Of a DNA stretch of 64,000 bases, positions 54,296 to 63,790 are shown in pieces (position 1 is the stretch's first letter; each line of letters starts with the position of its first letter). The stretch comes from Isoptericola halotolerans (GTDB lineage Bacteria; Actinomycetota; Actinomycetes; Actinomycetales; Cellulomonadaceae). The notes below the pieces were generated by a model, which did not search any database, was not told the origin of the DNA, and was given only the letters and a program-made list of their open reading frames with translations. The translations under genes and the position numbers were made by a program. Location of the stretch: positions 62,001 through 126,000 of the forward strand of contig NZ_PVTX01000007.1 in NCBI RefSeq assembly GCF_003003075.1. Direction: 5' to 3'.

Positions 54296-57070
54296 TCAGC
54301 GCACCGGGTCCTCCGCGTCGGTGTCCGCGCCGTCGTGGTACTCGGTGGCGACCGGCGGCCGGTGCGAGTCGGTGCCGTCGGCGTACGGGTCCGTCGTGCC
54401 GTCGTCGGACTCCTGGTCGTAGGCCGGTGCCGGTGCCGTCTCCCCGCGGATCAGGGCGAGCGCGGCGGGCAGGTCGTCCGGCTGCACCAGGACGTCGCGA
54501 GCCTTCGAGCCCTCCGACGGTCCGACGATCTCCCGGGACTCCAGGAGATCCATGAGACGTCCGGCCTTGGCGAAGCCGACGCGGAGCTTGCGCTGCAGCA
54601 TCGAGGTGGAGCCGAACTGGGTGGAGACCACCAGCTCGGCCGCCTGGAGCAGCAGGTCGAGGTCGTCGCCGATGTCCTCGTCGATCTGCTTCTTCACGGC
54701 CGCCGGGGCCGTGACGTCCTGGCGGTAGACCGGCTTGAGCTGCGACTTCACGTGCTCGACCACGGCGTGCACCTCGGACTCGGTCACCCAGGCGCCCTGC
54801 ACGCGCATCGGCTTGGCCGCGCCCATCGGGAGGAACAGGGCGTCGCCCTGGCCGATGAGCTTCTCGGCGCCCGGCTGGTCGAGGACCACGCGCGAGTCCG
54901 TGACCGACGACGTCGCGAAGGCGAGACGTGACGGCACGTTGGCCTTGATCAGTCCCGTGACGACGTCGACGGAGGGACGCTGCGTCGCGAGCACGAGGTG
55001 GATGCCCGCCGCGCGCGCCAGCTGCGTGATGCGCTGGATCGAGGCCTCGACGTCCCGCGGGGCGACCATCATGAGGTCCGCGAGCTCGTCGACGACGACC
55101 AGCAGGTACGGGTACGGCGCGATCTTCCGCTCGGAGCCCGGCAACGGCTTGACCTTGCCGGAGCGGACCCCGGCGTTGAAGTCGTCGATGTGCTTGAAGC
55201 CGAAGGTCGCGAGGTCGTCGTACCGGGCGTCCATCTCGCGCACGACCCACTCGAGCGCCTCGGCCGCCTTCTTGGGGCTGGTGATGATGGGCGTGATGAG
55301 GTGCGGGATGCCCTCGTAGATCGTGAGCTCGACGCGCTTGGGGTCCACCAGGACCAGGCGCACCTGCTCCGGCGTCGCGCGCATGAGGATCGAGGTGATC
55401 ATCGAGTTGATGAAGCTCGACTTGCCCGCGCCCGTCGCGCCCGCGACGAGGATGTGCGGCATCTTCGCCAGGTTGGCGACGACGAAACCGCCCTCGACGT
55501 CCTTGCCCACGCCCATGACCATCGGGTGCTCCGTGCGGCGCGCCGCCGAGGATCGCAGCACGTCACCGAGCACGACCGTCTCGCGGTCGGAGTTGGGGAT
55601 CTCGATACCGATCGCCGACTTGCCGGGGATGGGCGACAGGATGCGTACGTCCGCACTGGCCACCGCGTAGGCGATGTTGTTGGACAACGACGTGATCCGC
55701 TCGACCTTGGTCTTCGCGCCGACCTCGACCTCGTAGCGTGTGACCGTGGGCCCACGGGTGAAGTTCGTGACCTCCGCGTCCACCCCGAAGTCCGCGAACA
55801 CCTTGGTCAGCGACTCGACGACACGGTCGTTCACCGCGGAACGCGTCTTGTGGGGGGCACCCTCGACGAGGGCCTCCTCGCTCGGGAGCAGGTACACCGT
55901 GTCGCCCGAGAGCATCGGCTGCTCCGCGCGCCCGGCCGGGGCGGGCGACGGCTCGGGCGCGGTGCGCGGGGCCGCCGCCGCTGCGGCGGGCACGATGGTG
56001 CCGGTGGCCGCGGGCTGCGTGCCCGCGGGGACCCGCTGGGTGCCGCCGGAGCGCTCGCTCTTGCGCCGCCCACCCTGCGCGGCGTCCCCGGCCGGGTCGA
56101 GGGTGGCTGCCTTCTCGAAGGCCTCGTCCCCGGCGTACTGGTCCAGCTCCGCCGCGGCCGCGTCCGCGGCCCGCTCCGCCTTGGTGCGACGTTTGCGCCG
56201 CTTGCGCGGCTTGGCCGTCTCGTCGGAGCCGTCGTGGGCCGAAACCCCGTCCGCGAGCCGCAGACCGTCGTCGGCGACGTCACCCTCGTGGTGGTTTCCC
56301 GTCAACCGGTCGTACAGGCCGCGCACCCGCTCGGGGATGCGATGGACCGGCGTCGCGGTGACCACGAGCAGCCCGAAGAACCCGAGCAGGAGGAAGAGCG
56401 GGACCGCCACCCAGGGAGTGACGCCGATGACGACCGGCGTCGCGGCGAGGTAGCCGATGATGCCGCCGGCCTCCTGGACCTGATCGAACCCGTCGCGCGG
56501 CGAGGGCGTGCCCTCGGCGATCGCCACGAGCGAGCAGACCGAGACGACCAGGAGGCTCAGCCCGATGGCGACGCGCGAGTTGGCCTGACCGCGCTCGGGG
56601 TGGCGCATCACGCGCACACCCAGCCACAGCAGCAGCACGGGGACGGCCACGCCCGCCAGCCCGACGGTGCCCGCCACGACGGCGTGGACGACCAGGCCGA
56701 ACGTGCCGGGGATCCCCCACCACTCCCGCGCGGCCACGACGAGCGCGACAGCGATGAGGAAGAAGGCCACGCCGTCCCGACGGTGCTCCGGTTCCAGGTC
56801 TCTCGCTCCCTTGGTGATCGTGCGTGTCACGGTGCCCAGGCCGTGCGCGACGCCCAGGTAGGCGCCACGCACCATCCGGACGGGCCACGGTGGGCCGCTA
56901 CGCGCCGGCCGACGACCGGACGTCCGCGCCCCCCGCGAGGCTCCGGAGCGGGCCGACGACGATCGTGCGGACGCGCCACGTCCCGAGGCGGACGACGAGG
57001 CGCGCCGCCCCGTCCGTGCCCCGCCCCGTGCAGCCCCGGGATTCTTCCGGGCGGTCGTCCGGGTCGCCAT
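54296..57070 (-). CDS. ftsK: DNA translocase FtsK
   Basis: FtsK pumps chromosome DNA through the septum and activates XerCD at dif. The 924-residue protein has a basic Ser/Arg/Ala-rich tail (1-65), four membrane helices (about 100-255), a charged linker with KPRKRRKRRTK, then the motor with GATGAGKSSFINSM (Walker A), VVVDELADLMM (Walker B) and a C-terminal gamma domain (QRKLRVGFAKAGRLMDLLE) that reads KOPS sites. ATG 57070 has GAGGG upstream. Confidence 0.96.
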   Translation of the reverse strand: MATRTTARKNPGAARGGARTGRRASSSASGRGASARSSSARSGASRGARTSGRRPARSGPPWPVRMVRGAYLGVAHGLGTVTRTITKGARDLEPEHRRDGVAFFLIAVALVVAAREWWGIPGTFGLVVHAVVAGTVGLAGVAVPVLLLWLGVRVMRHPERGQANSRVAIGLSLLVVSVCSLVAIAEGTPSPRDGFDQVQEAGGIIGYLAATPVVIGVTPWVAVPLFLLLGFFGLLVVTATPVHRIPERVRGLYDRLTGNHHEGDVADDGLRLADGVSAHDGSDETAKPRKRRKRRTKAERAADAAAAELDQYAGDEAFEKAATLDPAGDAAQGGRRKSERSGGTQRVPAGTQPAATGTIVPAAAAAAPRTAPEPSPAPAGRAEQPMLSGDTVYLLPSEEALVEGAPHKTRSAVNDRVVESLTKVFADFGVDAEVTNFTRGPTVTRYEVEVGAKTKVERITSLSNNIAYAVASADVRILSPIPGKSAIGIEIPNSDRETVVLGDVLRSSAARRTEHPMVMGVGKDVEGGFVVANLAKMPHILVAGATGAGKSSFINSMITSILMRATPEQVRLVLVDPKRVELTIYEGIPHLITPIITSPKKAAEALEWVVREMDARYDDLATFGFKHIDDFNAGVRSGKVKPLPGSERKIAPYPYLLVVVDELADLMMVAPRDVEASIQRITQLARAAGIHLVLATQRPSVDVVTGLIKANVPSRLAFATSSVTDSRVVLDQPGAEKLIGQGDALFLPMGAAKPMRVQGAWVTESEVHAVVEHVKSQLKPVYRQDVTAPAAVKKQIDEDIGDDLDLLLQAAELVVSTQFGSTSMLQRKLRVGFAKAGRLMDLLESREIVGPSEGSKARDVLVQPDDLPAALALIRGETAPAPAYDQESDDGTTDPYADGTDSHRPPVATEYHDGADTDAEDPVR

Positions 57071-57178
57071 GATGCCCTCACCGTACCCGGGCGGCGAGGT
57101 CCGACGTCGCAGGCCGCGGGCGCGTGTCACACCCGGCTGGCGTGAGCAGGGTCACCGCGCTCGCGAGCTCGCTCCGCC

Positions 57179-58864
57179 TCAGGCCTCGACGACGACGGGG
57201 ACGATCATGGGCCGACGGCGCAGCCGTCGGTTGACCCACTGACCGATCACGCGCCGCATCACCTGCTGCAGCTGATGAGTGTCCGTCGCACCGCCGGCGA
57301 TCGCGTCCTCGAGCGCCTTGACCACGTCCGGCTGGATCTCGTCGAACACCGCCGCGCCCTCGGCCATGCCGCGCGCGAGGATCTGCGGACCCGCGAGCAC
57401 CTTGCCGGTGGCGGAGTCCACGACGGCGAAGACGGACACGAAGCCTTCCTCGCTCAGCACCCGGCGGTCCTTGAGCTCGTTCTCGGTGACCTCGCCGACC
57501 GACGAGCCGTCCACGAACACGTAGCCGCACGGCACGGCGCCCACCACGGAGGCGCGCCCGTCCACGAGGTCCACGACGACCCCGTCCTCCGCGAGGACGA
57601 CGCGGTCGGCAGGGATGCCCGTCTTCACCGCGAGCGCCGCGTTGGCCACGAGGTGGCGCACCTCGCCGTGCACGGGCATGACGTTCTTGGGCCGGATGAT
57701 GTTGTAGCAGTACAGCAGCTCGCCGGCGCTGGCGTGCCCCGAGACGTGGACCTTCGCGTTGCCCGAGTGCACGACGCGCGCGCCGAGCCGCGTCAGTCCG
57801 TTGATGACCCGGAACACGGAGTTCTCGTTGCCCGGGATGAGCGAGCTCGCGAGGATCACCGTGTCGCCGTGGCCGATCTTGACGCGGTGGTCACCGTTCG
57901 CCATGCGGCTCAACGCGGCCATCGGCTCACCCTGCGAGCCGGTGCACATGTACACGAGCTCGTCGTCGGGGATGTCGCCGGTCCGCTTGAGGTCGACCAG
58001 CACGCCGGGCGGCACGTCCAGGTAGCCGAGCTCCGCTGCGATGCCCATGTTGCGGATCATCGAGCGCCCGGCGAGCGCCACCTTGCGGCCGTGCGCGTGG
58101 GCGGCGTTGAGGACCTGCTGCACCCGGTGCACGTGCGAGGAGAACGACGCGACGACGATGCGCTTCTCCGCCTGGGCGAACACGCTGTCCAGGACGGGCC
58201 CGATCTCGACCTCGTTGGTGACGAACCCCGGCACCTCCGCGTTGGTCGAGTCCACCATGAACAGGTCGACGCCCTGCTCGCCGAGACGCGCGAAGGCCCG
58301 CAGATCGGTGACCCGGCCGTCGAGCGGGAGCTGGTCCATCTTGAAGTCGCCGGTGTGCAGCACCGTGCCCGCACCGGTCGTGACGGCCACGGCCAGGGCG
58401 TCGGGGATGGAGTGGTTGACCGCGACGAACTCGAGACCGAAGACCCCGAGCCGGACCGTGTCGTTCTCCGCGACGACCCGCGTCACCGGCTTGATGCGGT
58501 GCTCCTTCAGCTTCGCCTCGAGGAAGGCGAGCGTGAGCTGGGAGCCGTAGATCGGGATGTCGCGGCGACGGCGCAGCAGGTACGGCACCGCGCCGATGTG
58601 GTCCTCGTGCCCGTGCGTGAGGACGATCGCCTCGATGTCGTCGAGACGGCCGGCCAGGTACTCGAAGTCCGGCAGGATCAGGTCGACGCCGGGCTGGTGG
58701 TCCTCGGGGAAGAGGACCCCGCAGTCGATGACGAGCAGCCGGCCGTCGTACTCGAGGACGGCCATGTTCCGTCCGACCTCGCCGAGCCCCCCGAGCGCCA
58801 CGATGCGCAGTCCGCCCGCAGGCAGTTCGGGAGGAAGGGGAAGTTCGGGGTGCGGGTGGCTCAC
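57179..58864 (-). CDS. rnj: Ribonuclease J
   Basis: This is a beta-lactamase-fold ribonuclease with endo- and 5'-exonuclease activity in mRNA decay and rRNA maturation. The 561-residue protein has the metal motif HGHEDH (84-89), HTGDFKMD, the beta-CASP part (SGHASAGELL) and a C-terminal domain. GTG 58864 (MSHPHPELPLPP) follows AGGAGG with four bases between. The order dapA-rnj-ftsK is as in mycobacteria; the gene starts 22 bases after dapA. Confidence 0.96.
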   Translation of the reverse strand: MSHPHPELPLPPELPAGGLRIVALGGLGEVGRNMAVLEYDGRLLVIDCGVLFPEDHQPGVDLILPDFEYLAGRLDDIEAIVLTHGHEDHIGAVPYLLRRRRDIPIYGSQLTLAFLEAKLKEHRIKPVTRVVAENDTVRLGVFGLEFVAVNHSIPDALAVAVTTGAGTVLHTGDFKMDQLPLDGRVTDLRAFARLGEQGVDLFMVDSTNAEVPGFVTNEVEIGPVLDSVFAQAEKRIVVASFSSHVHRVQQVLNAAHAHGRKVALAGRSMIRNMGIAAELGYLDVPPGVLVDLKRTGDIPDDELVYMCTGSQGEPMAALSRMANGDHRVKIGHGDTVILASSLIPGNENSVFRVINGLTRLGARVVHSGNAKVHVSGHASAGELLYCYNIIRPKNVMPVHGEVRHLVANAALAVKTGIPADRVVLAEDGVVVDLVDGRASVVGAVPCGYVFVDGSSVGEVTENELKDRRVLSEEGFVSVFAVVDSATGKVLAGPQILARGMAEGAAVFDEIQPDVVKALEDAIAGGATDTHQLQQVMRRVIGQWVNRRLRRRPMIVPVVVEA

Positions 58865-58886
58865 GTGGCCTCCTGGCCTGTGTGGG

Positions 58887-59810
58887 TTACGGGAGGGTGG
58901 AGACGGTGTCCAGGACACCGCCGGCGGCGAGGGCGGCGCGCATCACGGCGACGTCGGCGTCGGTGGCGGCGACGTTCGGGAGGCGCAGCTCGCGGTTCGT
59001 GTGGGCGCCCAGGATCTCCAGGGCCGCCTTGGCCATCACGGCCTGGGCCCCGGCGCCGTTGATGGCGGCGATCACCGGCAGCGTCGTCACGAAGGTCTCG
59101 AGGGCGCCGGTGTGGTCGCCCGCGTCGAAGCGCCGCACGACCTCCGCGAAGGCTCCGGCCACGACGTGGGCGGAGACGGAGACGATCCCGGCGCCACCGT
59201 GGGAGAGGAACGGCAGCAGCAGGGTGTCGTCGCCCGAGTACCAGGCGAGCCCCGTGGCGGCGCGCAGGGCGGGGACGCCGGTCAGGTCGCCGGTGGCGTC
59301 CTTGGTCGCGACGACGCGGGGGTGGGCGGCGATGCGCTCGTACGTCGCCGGCGCGATGCGCACGCCCGCGCGGCCGGGGATGTCGTACAGCATGACGGGC
59401 AGCTCGGTCGCGTCCGCGACCGCGGCGAAGTGACGGTAGAGCCCCTCCTGCGTCGGGCGCGAGTAGTACGGCGAGACGACGAGCAAGCCGTCGGCACCGG
59501 CTTCCGCAGCCTGCTCGGCCATGCGCACGGCATGGGCGGTGTCGTTGGACCCGGCCCCGGAGAGCACGGCGGCACGGTCGCCGACGGCGTCGACCACCGC
59601 ACGCACGAGCGCCGCCTTCTCGGGGGCGTGGGTCGCCGGAGCCTCGCCCGTCGTCCCCGACAGCACGAGGCCGTCGTTCCCCTCGTCGACGAGGCGCCGC
59701 GCGAGTGCCGCAGCGGCCTCCAGATCGATCTCCCCGGTGGCCGTCATGGGAGTGACCATCGCGGTGAGAACGGCGCCGAACGGGCGCGCAGGGGTACCGG
59801 GCAGCGTCAT
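58887..59810 (-). CDS. dapA: 4-hydroxy-tetrahydrodipicolinate synthase DapA
   Basis: DapA condenses pyruvate with aspartate semialdehyde, the first step specific to lysine/DAP synthesis. The 307-residue TIM barrel has SGTTGEAPATHAPEK, the tyrosines in SPYYSRPT and the Schiff-base lysine K170 in VVATKDATGDL. ATG 59810 has TACGGT six bases upstream and no ribosome binding site, pointing to a leaderless mRNA. It probably carries rnj on the same transcript. Confidence 0.97.
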   Translation of the reverse strand: MTLPGTPARPFGAVLTAMVTPMTATGEIDLEAAAALARRLVDEGNDGLVLSGTTGEAPATHAPEKAALVRAVVDAVGDRAAVLSGAGSNDTAHAVRMAEQAAEAGADGLLVVSPYYSRPTQEGLYRHFAAVADATELPVMLYDIPGRAGVRIAPATYERIAAHPRVVATKDATGDLTGVPALRAATGLAWYSGDDTLLLPFLSHGGAGIVSVSAHVVAGAFAEVVRRFDAGDHTGALETFVTTLPVIAAINGAGAQAVMAKAALEILGAHTNRELRLPNVAATDADVAVMRAALAAGGVLDTVSTLP

Positions 59811-59816
59811 GGGGAC

Positions 59817-59822
59817 ACCGTA
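59817..59822 (-). promoter_or_regulatory. -10 element (TACGGT) of dapA-rnj
   Basis: Minus-strand TANNNT hexamer six bases before the dapA ATG; no Shine-Dalgarno is present between them. Confidence 0.55.
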
Positions 59823-59917
59823 CCGTTTGCCGCCCCTTCCTCGTGCTGCTGTCCACGTGCTCGGGGCCGCCGCGTGAGACGCCGTGCCAGGGTGCTTCCC
59901 GGAGCGCACCCGGGCTG

Positions 59918-59945
59918 TTGCGGCGGCCCGGCGCCGCCACATACT
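59918..59945 (+). promoter_or_regulatory. Promoter of the aldehyde dehydrogenase gene
   Basis: TTGCGG (59918-59923) and CATACT (59940-59945) are spaced by 16 bases, and the ATG follows seven bases later, again the leaderless layout. Confidence 0.5.
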
Positions 59946-59952
59946 GGATGGT

Positions 59953-61419
59953 ATGACTGCGACGACGGCACCTTCTTCCGTGCGTGACACCCCCACCCAG
60001 GTCCTCGTCGGTGGCGAGTGGCGCCCGGCCTCAGGCGGCTCGACCTTCGACGTCGTCGACCCGGCCACCGAGGAGGTGCTGACGAGCGTCGCGGACGGGT
60101 CCGGCGACGACGGACTGGCCGCGCTGGCCGCCGCGCACGAGGCGGCACCGGCGTGGGCCGCCGTCCCGCCGCGGGACCGCTCGGAGCTGCTGCGGGCGTG
60201 CTTCGAGACGATCGTCGACCGCACGGACGAGCTCGCGGCCCTCATCACGGCCGAGGGCGGCAAGCCGCTCGCCGAGTCGCGTGCCGAGGTCGCGTACGGC
60301 GCGGAGTTCTTCCGCTGGTTCGCCGAGGAGGCCGTCCGGGCGCCCGGCCTGATGCGCACGGCACCGGCCGGTGCCAACCGCCAGCTCGTGCATCGCAGGC
60401 CCGTCGGCCCGGCGCTGCTGATCACGCCGTGGAACTTCCCGATCGCGATGGCGACGCGCAAGATCGGGCCGGCTCTCGCCGCGGGCTGCCCGGTGGTGAT
60501 CAAGCCGGCGCAGCTCACTCCGCTCACCACCATGGCCGTCGCCGAGATCCTGCGCGCGGAGCTCGCCGCGCGCGACCTGCCGAGCGGAGTCGTCAACGTG
60601 GTGCCGACGTCGTCGGCGAGGTCGGTGACCGAGCCCGTGATCGCCGACGGCCGGTTGCGCAAGCTCTCCTTCACCGGGTCCACGGGCGTCGGCCGGGTCC
60701 TGCTCGGGCAGGCGGCGGAGCAGGTGCTCAACTGCTCGATGGAGCTGGGCGGCAACGCGCCGTTCGTCGTCTTCGCGGACGCCGATCTCGACGCCGCCGT
60801 CGAGGGCGCGATGGTCGCGAAGCTGCGCAACGGCGGGCAGTCCTGCGTCGCCGCCAACCGCTTCCTGGTGGACGGCAGCGTCGCGCACGAGTTCGCCGAG
60901 CGGCTCGCCGCCCGGTTCTCCCGGCTCTCCGTGGGACCGGGCGCCGAGGGGCACGACGTCGGACCGCTGATCGGTGCGAGCGCCGTCGACAAGGTCGACG
61001 AGCTCGTCAGCGACGCCACGGACCGCGGCGCGCACGTGCTCGTCGGCGGCGCGCGGCCGGACGGGAGGGGCTACTTCTACTCCCCCACCGTGCTCGCCGG
61101 TGTCCCCGCCGACGCCCGCTGCGTCACCGAGGAGATCTTCGGCCCCGTGGCACCCGTCGTCGCCTTCGACGGCGCCGACGAGGCGATCGCCCTGGCCAAC
61201 GGTACGGAGTACGGCCTGGCGGCCTACGCCTACACCCGGGACGTGGACCTGGCGATGCGGGCCGCCCACGAGATCGAGGCCGGCATGATCGGCATCAACC
61301 GCGGCATGGTGTCGGACGCGAGCGCGCCGTTCGGGGGCGTCAAGCAGTCCGGGCTGGGGCGCGAGGGCGGGGCGGCCGGCCTGGAGGAGTACCTGGAGAC
61401 GGTGTACGTCGCGTTGTGA
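59953..61419 (+). CDS. NAD(P)-dependent succinate-semialdehyde dehydrogenase family protein
   Basis: The 488-residue aldehyde dehydrogenase has ITPWNFPIAMATRKIGPALAAG, cofactor-binding VIKPAQLTPLT, FTGSTGVGRVL, general-base Glu in MELGGNAPFVV and catalytic Cys in GGQSCVAANRFLV. The nearest family is GabD, which oxidises succinate semialdehyde to succinate in GABA breakdown; the exact substrate cannot be told. Divergent from dapA, with 142 bases between starts. No gabT is in the window. Confidence 0.88.
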   Translation: MTATTAPSSVRDTPTQVLVGGEWRPASGGSTFDVVDPATEEVLTSVADGSGDDGLAALAAAHEAAPAWAAVPPRDRSELLRACFETIVDRTDELAALITAEGGKPLAESRAEVAYGAEFFRWFAEEAVRAPGLMRTAPAGANRQLVHRRPVGPALLITPWNFPIAMATRKIGPALAAGCPVVIKPAQLTPLTTMAVAEILRAELAARDLPSGVVNVVPTSSARSVTEPVIADGRLRKLSFTGSTGVGRVLLGQAAEQVLNCSMELGGNAPFVVFADADLDAAVEGAMVAKLRNGGQSCVAANRFLVDGSVAHEFAERLAARFSRLSVGPGAEGHDVGPLIGASAVDKVDELVSDATDRGAHVLVGGARPDGRGYFYSPTVLAGVPADARCVTEEIFGPVAPVVAFDGADEAIALANGTEYGLAAYAYTRDVDLAMRAAHEIEAGMIGINRGMVSDASAPFGGVKQSGLGREGGAAGLEEYLETVYVAL

Positions 61420-61444
61420 CCCACCCCGCGACGCATGGTTTCCT

Positions 61445-62161
61445 GTGCCCGTGAGTCGACCCCTGGCTCCCGAGGTCTCCGCTGCCGTCCGGCAGGGCGC
61501 CGGCGTCGCCGTCGCCACCGGGCTGTACGGGATCTCCTTCGGCGCGCTGGCCGTGGTCGCGGGTCTGTCCGTGGCACAGACCGCCGCGCTCAGCCTGCTG
61601 CTGTTCTCCGGCGGGTCGCAGTTCGCCCTCATCGGCGTCGTGGCCGCGGGTGGTTCACCCCTCGCCGCGGTCGCCACCTCCACCCTGCTCGGAGCGCGCA
61701 ACATGCTCTACGGCGCGGTCGTCTCCCCCCTGCTGTCCCTGCACGGCTGGCGTCGGGCGGTGGCCGCCCAGGTGACGATCGACGAGTCCACGGCGGTCGC
61801 GGTGGGGCAGCGCACCCCCGCGGCCGTCCGCGCCGGGTTCTGGACGGCCGGCGTCGGCGTGTTCGTGCTGTGGAACGCCTTCACGCTCGTGGGCGCGCTG
61901 GCCGGTGACGCGCTCGGGGACCCACGGGCCTGGGGCCTCGACGCGGCGGCGGGAGCGGCGTTCCTCGCGCTCGTGTGGCCACGCCTGGCCGAACGACGGG
62001 CGCAGGCCGTGGCCGGGCTGGCGGTGGTGGTGACGCTGGCGCTGGTCCCCGTCGCGCCGGCGGGGATCCCGGTGCTCGCGGCGGCCGGTGTCGCCATCGT
62101 GGTCGGCGCCACCGCCCCTGCCGCGCCGCCCCCGGCAACGGGTACGGAGGCCGACCGATGA
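61445..62161 (+). CDS. azlC: Branched-chain amino acid exporter, large subunit AzlC
   Basis: The 238-residue membrane protein of the AzlC/BrnF family has ATGLYGISFGALAVVAGLS at the start, LFSGGSQFALIGVVAAGGS and LGARNMLYGAVVSPLL, then further helices; seven hydrophobic segments in all. With AzlD it forms an exporter for branched-chain amino acids in other bacteria (BrnFE of Corynebacterium also exports methionine). GTG 61445 or 61451 may be the start. The stop overlaps azlD (ATGA). Confidence 0.92.
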   Translation: MPVSRPLAPEVSAAVRQGAGVAVATGLYGISFGALAVVAGLSVAQTAALSLLLFSGGSQFALIGVVAAGGSPLAAVATSTLLGARNMLYGAVVSPLLSLHGWRRAVAAQVTIDESTAVAVGQRTPAAVRAGFWTAGVGVFVLWNAFTLVGALAGDALGDPRAWGLDAAAGAAFLALVWPRLAERRAQAVAGLAVVVTLALVPVAPAGIPVLAAAGVAIVVGATAPAAPPPATGTEADR

Positions 62162-62478
62162 CCACCACCGTGCTGTGGTCGACGGTGCTCCTCGCGTCAG
62201 TCGCCAGCTTCGGCCTCAAGCTCGCCGGCCACCTCGTGCCCGAGCACTGGCTGGCCACCGCGCGGGTGCAACGGACCTCCACGCTCGTCACCGTGGCGCT
62301 GCTCGTTTCCCTGGTGGTCGTGCAGACGTTCGCCGCCGGCTCGTCGGTCGTCGTCGACGCCCGCGTCCCCGCCCTCGCGGTGGCCGCCGTCGCGCTGGCG
62401 CTGCGGGCGCCGTTCATCGTGGTGGTCGTCCTCGCGGCGGCGGCCGCCGCCGGCCTGCGGGCGCTGGGCTGGGGCTGA
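62158..62478 (+). CDS. azlD: Branched-chain amino acid exporter, small subunit AzlD
   Basis: The 106-residue protein has four hydrophobic segments and the AzlD pattern SFGLKLAGHLVPEHWL near the start, RVPALAVAAVALALRAPFIVVV near the end. It is the partner of AzlC, encoded with a four-base overlap. No lrp-type regulator gene is adjacent. Confidence 0.9.
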   Translation: MTTTVLWSTVLLASVASFGLKLAGHLVPEHWLATARVQRTSTLVTVALLVSLVVVQTFAAGSSVVVDARVPALAVAAVALALRAPFIVVVVLAAAAAAGLRALGWG

Positions 62479-62507
62479 GTGCGGGGCCTGCCTGCTCCGG
62501 CACGCTC

Positions 62508-62513
62508 TAGGCT
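62508..62513 (+). promoter_or_regulatory. -10 element (TAGGCT) of the MFS gene
   Basis: TANNNT hexamer six bases before the ATG at 62520; predicts a leaderless transcript. Confidence 0.5.
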
Positions 62514-62519
62514 GGCCCG

Positions 62520-63773
62520 ATGCCCTCCCCCGGCCGCGCGCCGCGCCCCACCGCTCCGCGCCCCGAGGTCGACCTGGCCCGCTGGTCGCTCATGGCGCAG
62601 TTCGCCCTGTTCGGGGTGCTCGGCACCTCCTGGATGAGCCGGCTGCCCTCGATCCGGTCCGAGCTCGGCCTCAGCGCCGGTCAGCTCGGCTCGCTCCTGG
62701 TGGTCGGTGGCGCCGGCACGCTGCTCGCGGTGCTCGTCACCGGTGCCGTCGTCGCACGCTTCGGGAGCCGGCGGACGCTCGCCGCCGCCACGGCGGGCAA
62801 CGTGGCCGGCTTCGGCGTCCTCGCGCTCGCCACGGCCACCGGCAGCATCCCGCTGTTCGCCGTCGGCGCGTGCGTGAACGGGATGTGCGGCGCCCTGACC
62901 AACATCCCGATCAACATCAGTGCGGCCGGGGTCGAGCGGGCCGTCGGACGGGCTACCCTTCCCCACTTCCACGCGGCGTTCTCCGTCGGCGCCGCACTCG
63001 GCGCCCTGGTGGGTGCCGGCTTCGCCTGGTCGGGAGCGCACGTCGCCGTGCAGCTCGTCGTGGTGACCGCCGCCGTGACCCTCGTGCGGGCCCTGCTCGT
63101 CGTGCCGGCGACGATGCTGGCCCCCGCCCACGGGCGGCCCGCCACCCTCGGCGCCGATGCCCGGCGTGGCAGCGGGGCGCGCGCGGCGCTGGCCGCGTGG
63201 CGGGAGCCCCGGACGCTGCTGATCGGTCTGGTGCTGCTCGCTGCCTCCCTCTCCGAGGGGTCGGCCGGGACATGGCTGGCGCTCGCCGTCGTCGACGGGT
63301 TCGCCGCGCGCGAGGCGGTCGGGGCCGTCGCGTACGGGACCTTCGTCGCGTCGATGACCGTCGTCCGGTTCGCCGGCACCGGGCTGATCGACCGCTACGG
63401 GCGGGTCGCCGTCCTGCGCGTCTCGGGGTTGTCCGCCCTGGCAGGGCTGCTCCTGTTCGGGCTCGCGCCCGCCCTCGTCCTGGCGTGGGTCGGCGTGGTG
63501 CTGTGGGGCTGCGGAGCCGCGCTGGCGAACCCGATCGCCATCTCGGCGGCGTCCGACGAGCCCCTCCACGCCGCGCCACGCGTGTCCGTCGCGACCTCGT
63601 TCTCGACGATGTCGATGCTCGCCGCGCCGCCGCTGCTCGGGCTGCTGGCCGACGAGGTGGGCGTGCGTTCGGCCCTGCTCGTGATCTGCGGTGCGGTCGT
63701 CCTCAGCATCGCCGTGGCCGGTCAGGTCCGGCCCCCGCAAGACGCACCCGTGGCGTCCACCGCCCGCTGGTGA
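62520..63773 (+). CDS. MFS transporter (YbjJ-like)
   Basis: The 417-residue protein has twelve hydrophobic segments with a central basic loop, and resembles YbjJ-type members of the major facilitator superfamily: GTSWMSRLPSIRSELGLS at helix 1-2, ARFGSRRTL as the cytoplasmic loop motif, GRATLPHFHAAFSVGAALG in helix 5, DRYGRVAVLRVSG in the second half. Substrate unknown. It stands alone, with its own -10 element. Confidence 0.87.
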   Translation: MPSPGRAPRPTAPRPEVDLARWSLMAQFALFGVLGTSWMSRLPSIRSELGLSAGQLGSLLVVGGAGTLLAVLVTGAVVARFGSRRTLAAATAGNVAGFGVLALATATGSIPLFAVGACVNGMCGALTNIPINISAAGVERAVGRATLPHFHAAFSVGAALGALVGAGFAWSGAHVAVQLVVVTAAVTLVRALLVVPATMLAPAHGRPATLGADARRGSGARAALAAWREPRTLLIGLVLLAASLSEGSAGTWLALAVVDGFAAREAVGAVAYGTFVASMTVVRFAGTGLIDRYGRVAVLRVSGLSALAGLLLFGLAPALVLAWVGVVLWGCGAALANPIAISAASDEPLHAAPRVSVATSFSTMSMLAAPPLLGLLADEVGVRSALLVICGAVVLSIAVAGQVRPPQDAPVASTARW

Positions 63774-63778
63774 GCACC

Positions 63779-63784
63779 TAGGGT
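63779..63784 (+). promoter_or_regulatory. -10 element (TAGGGT) of the acetyltransferase gene
   Basis: TANNNT hexamer six bases before the ATG at 63791; it overlaps the space right after the MFS stop codon. Confidence 0.5.
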
Positions 63785-63790
63785 GTGGCC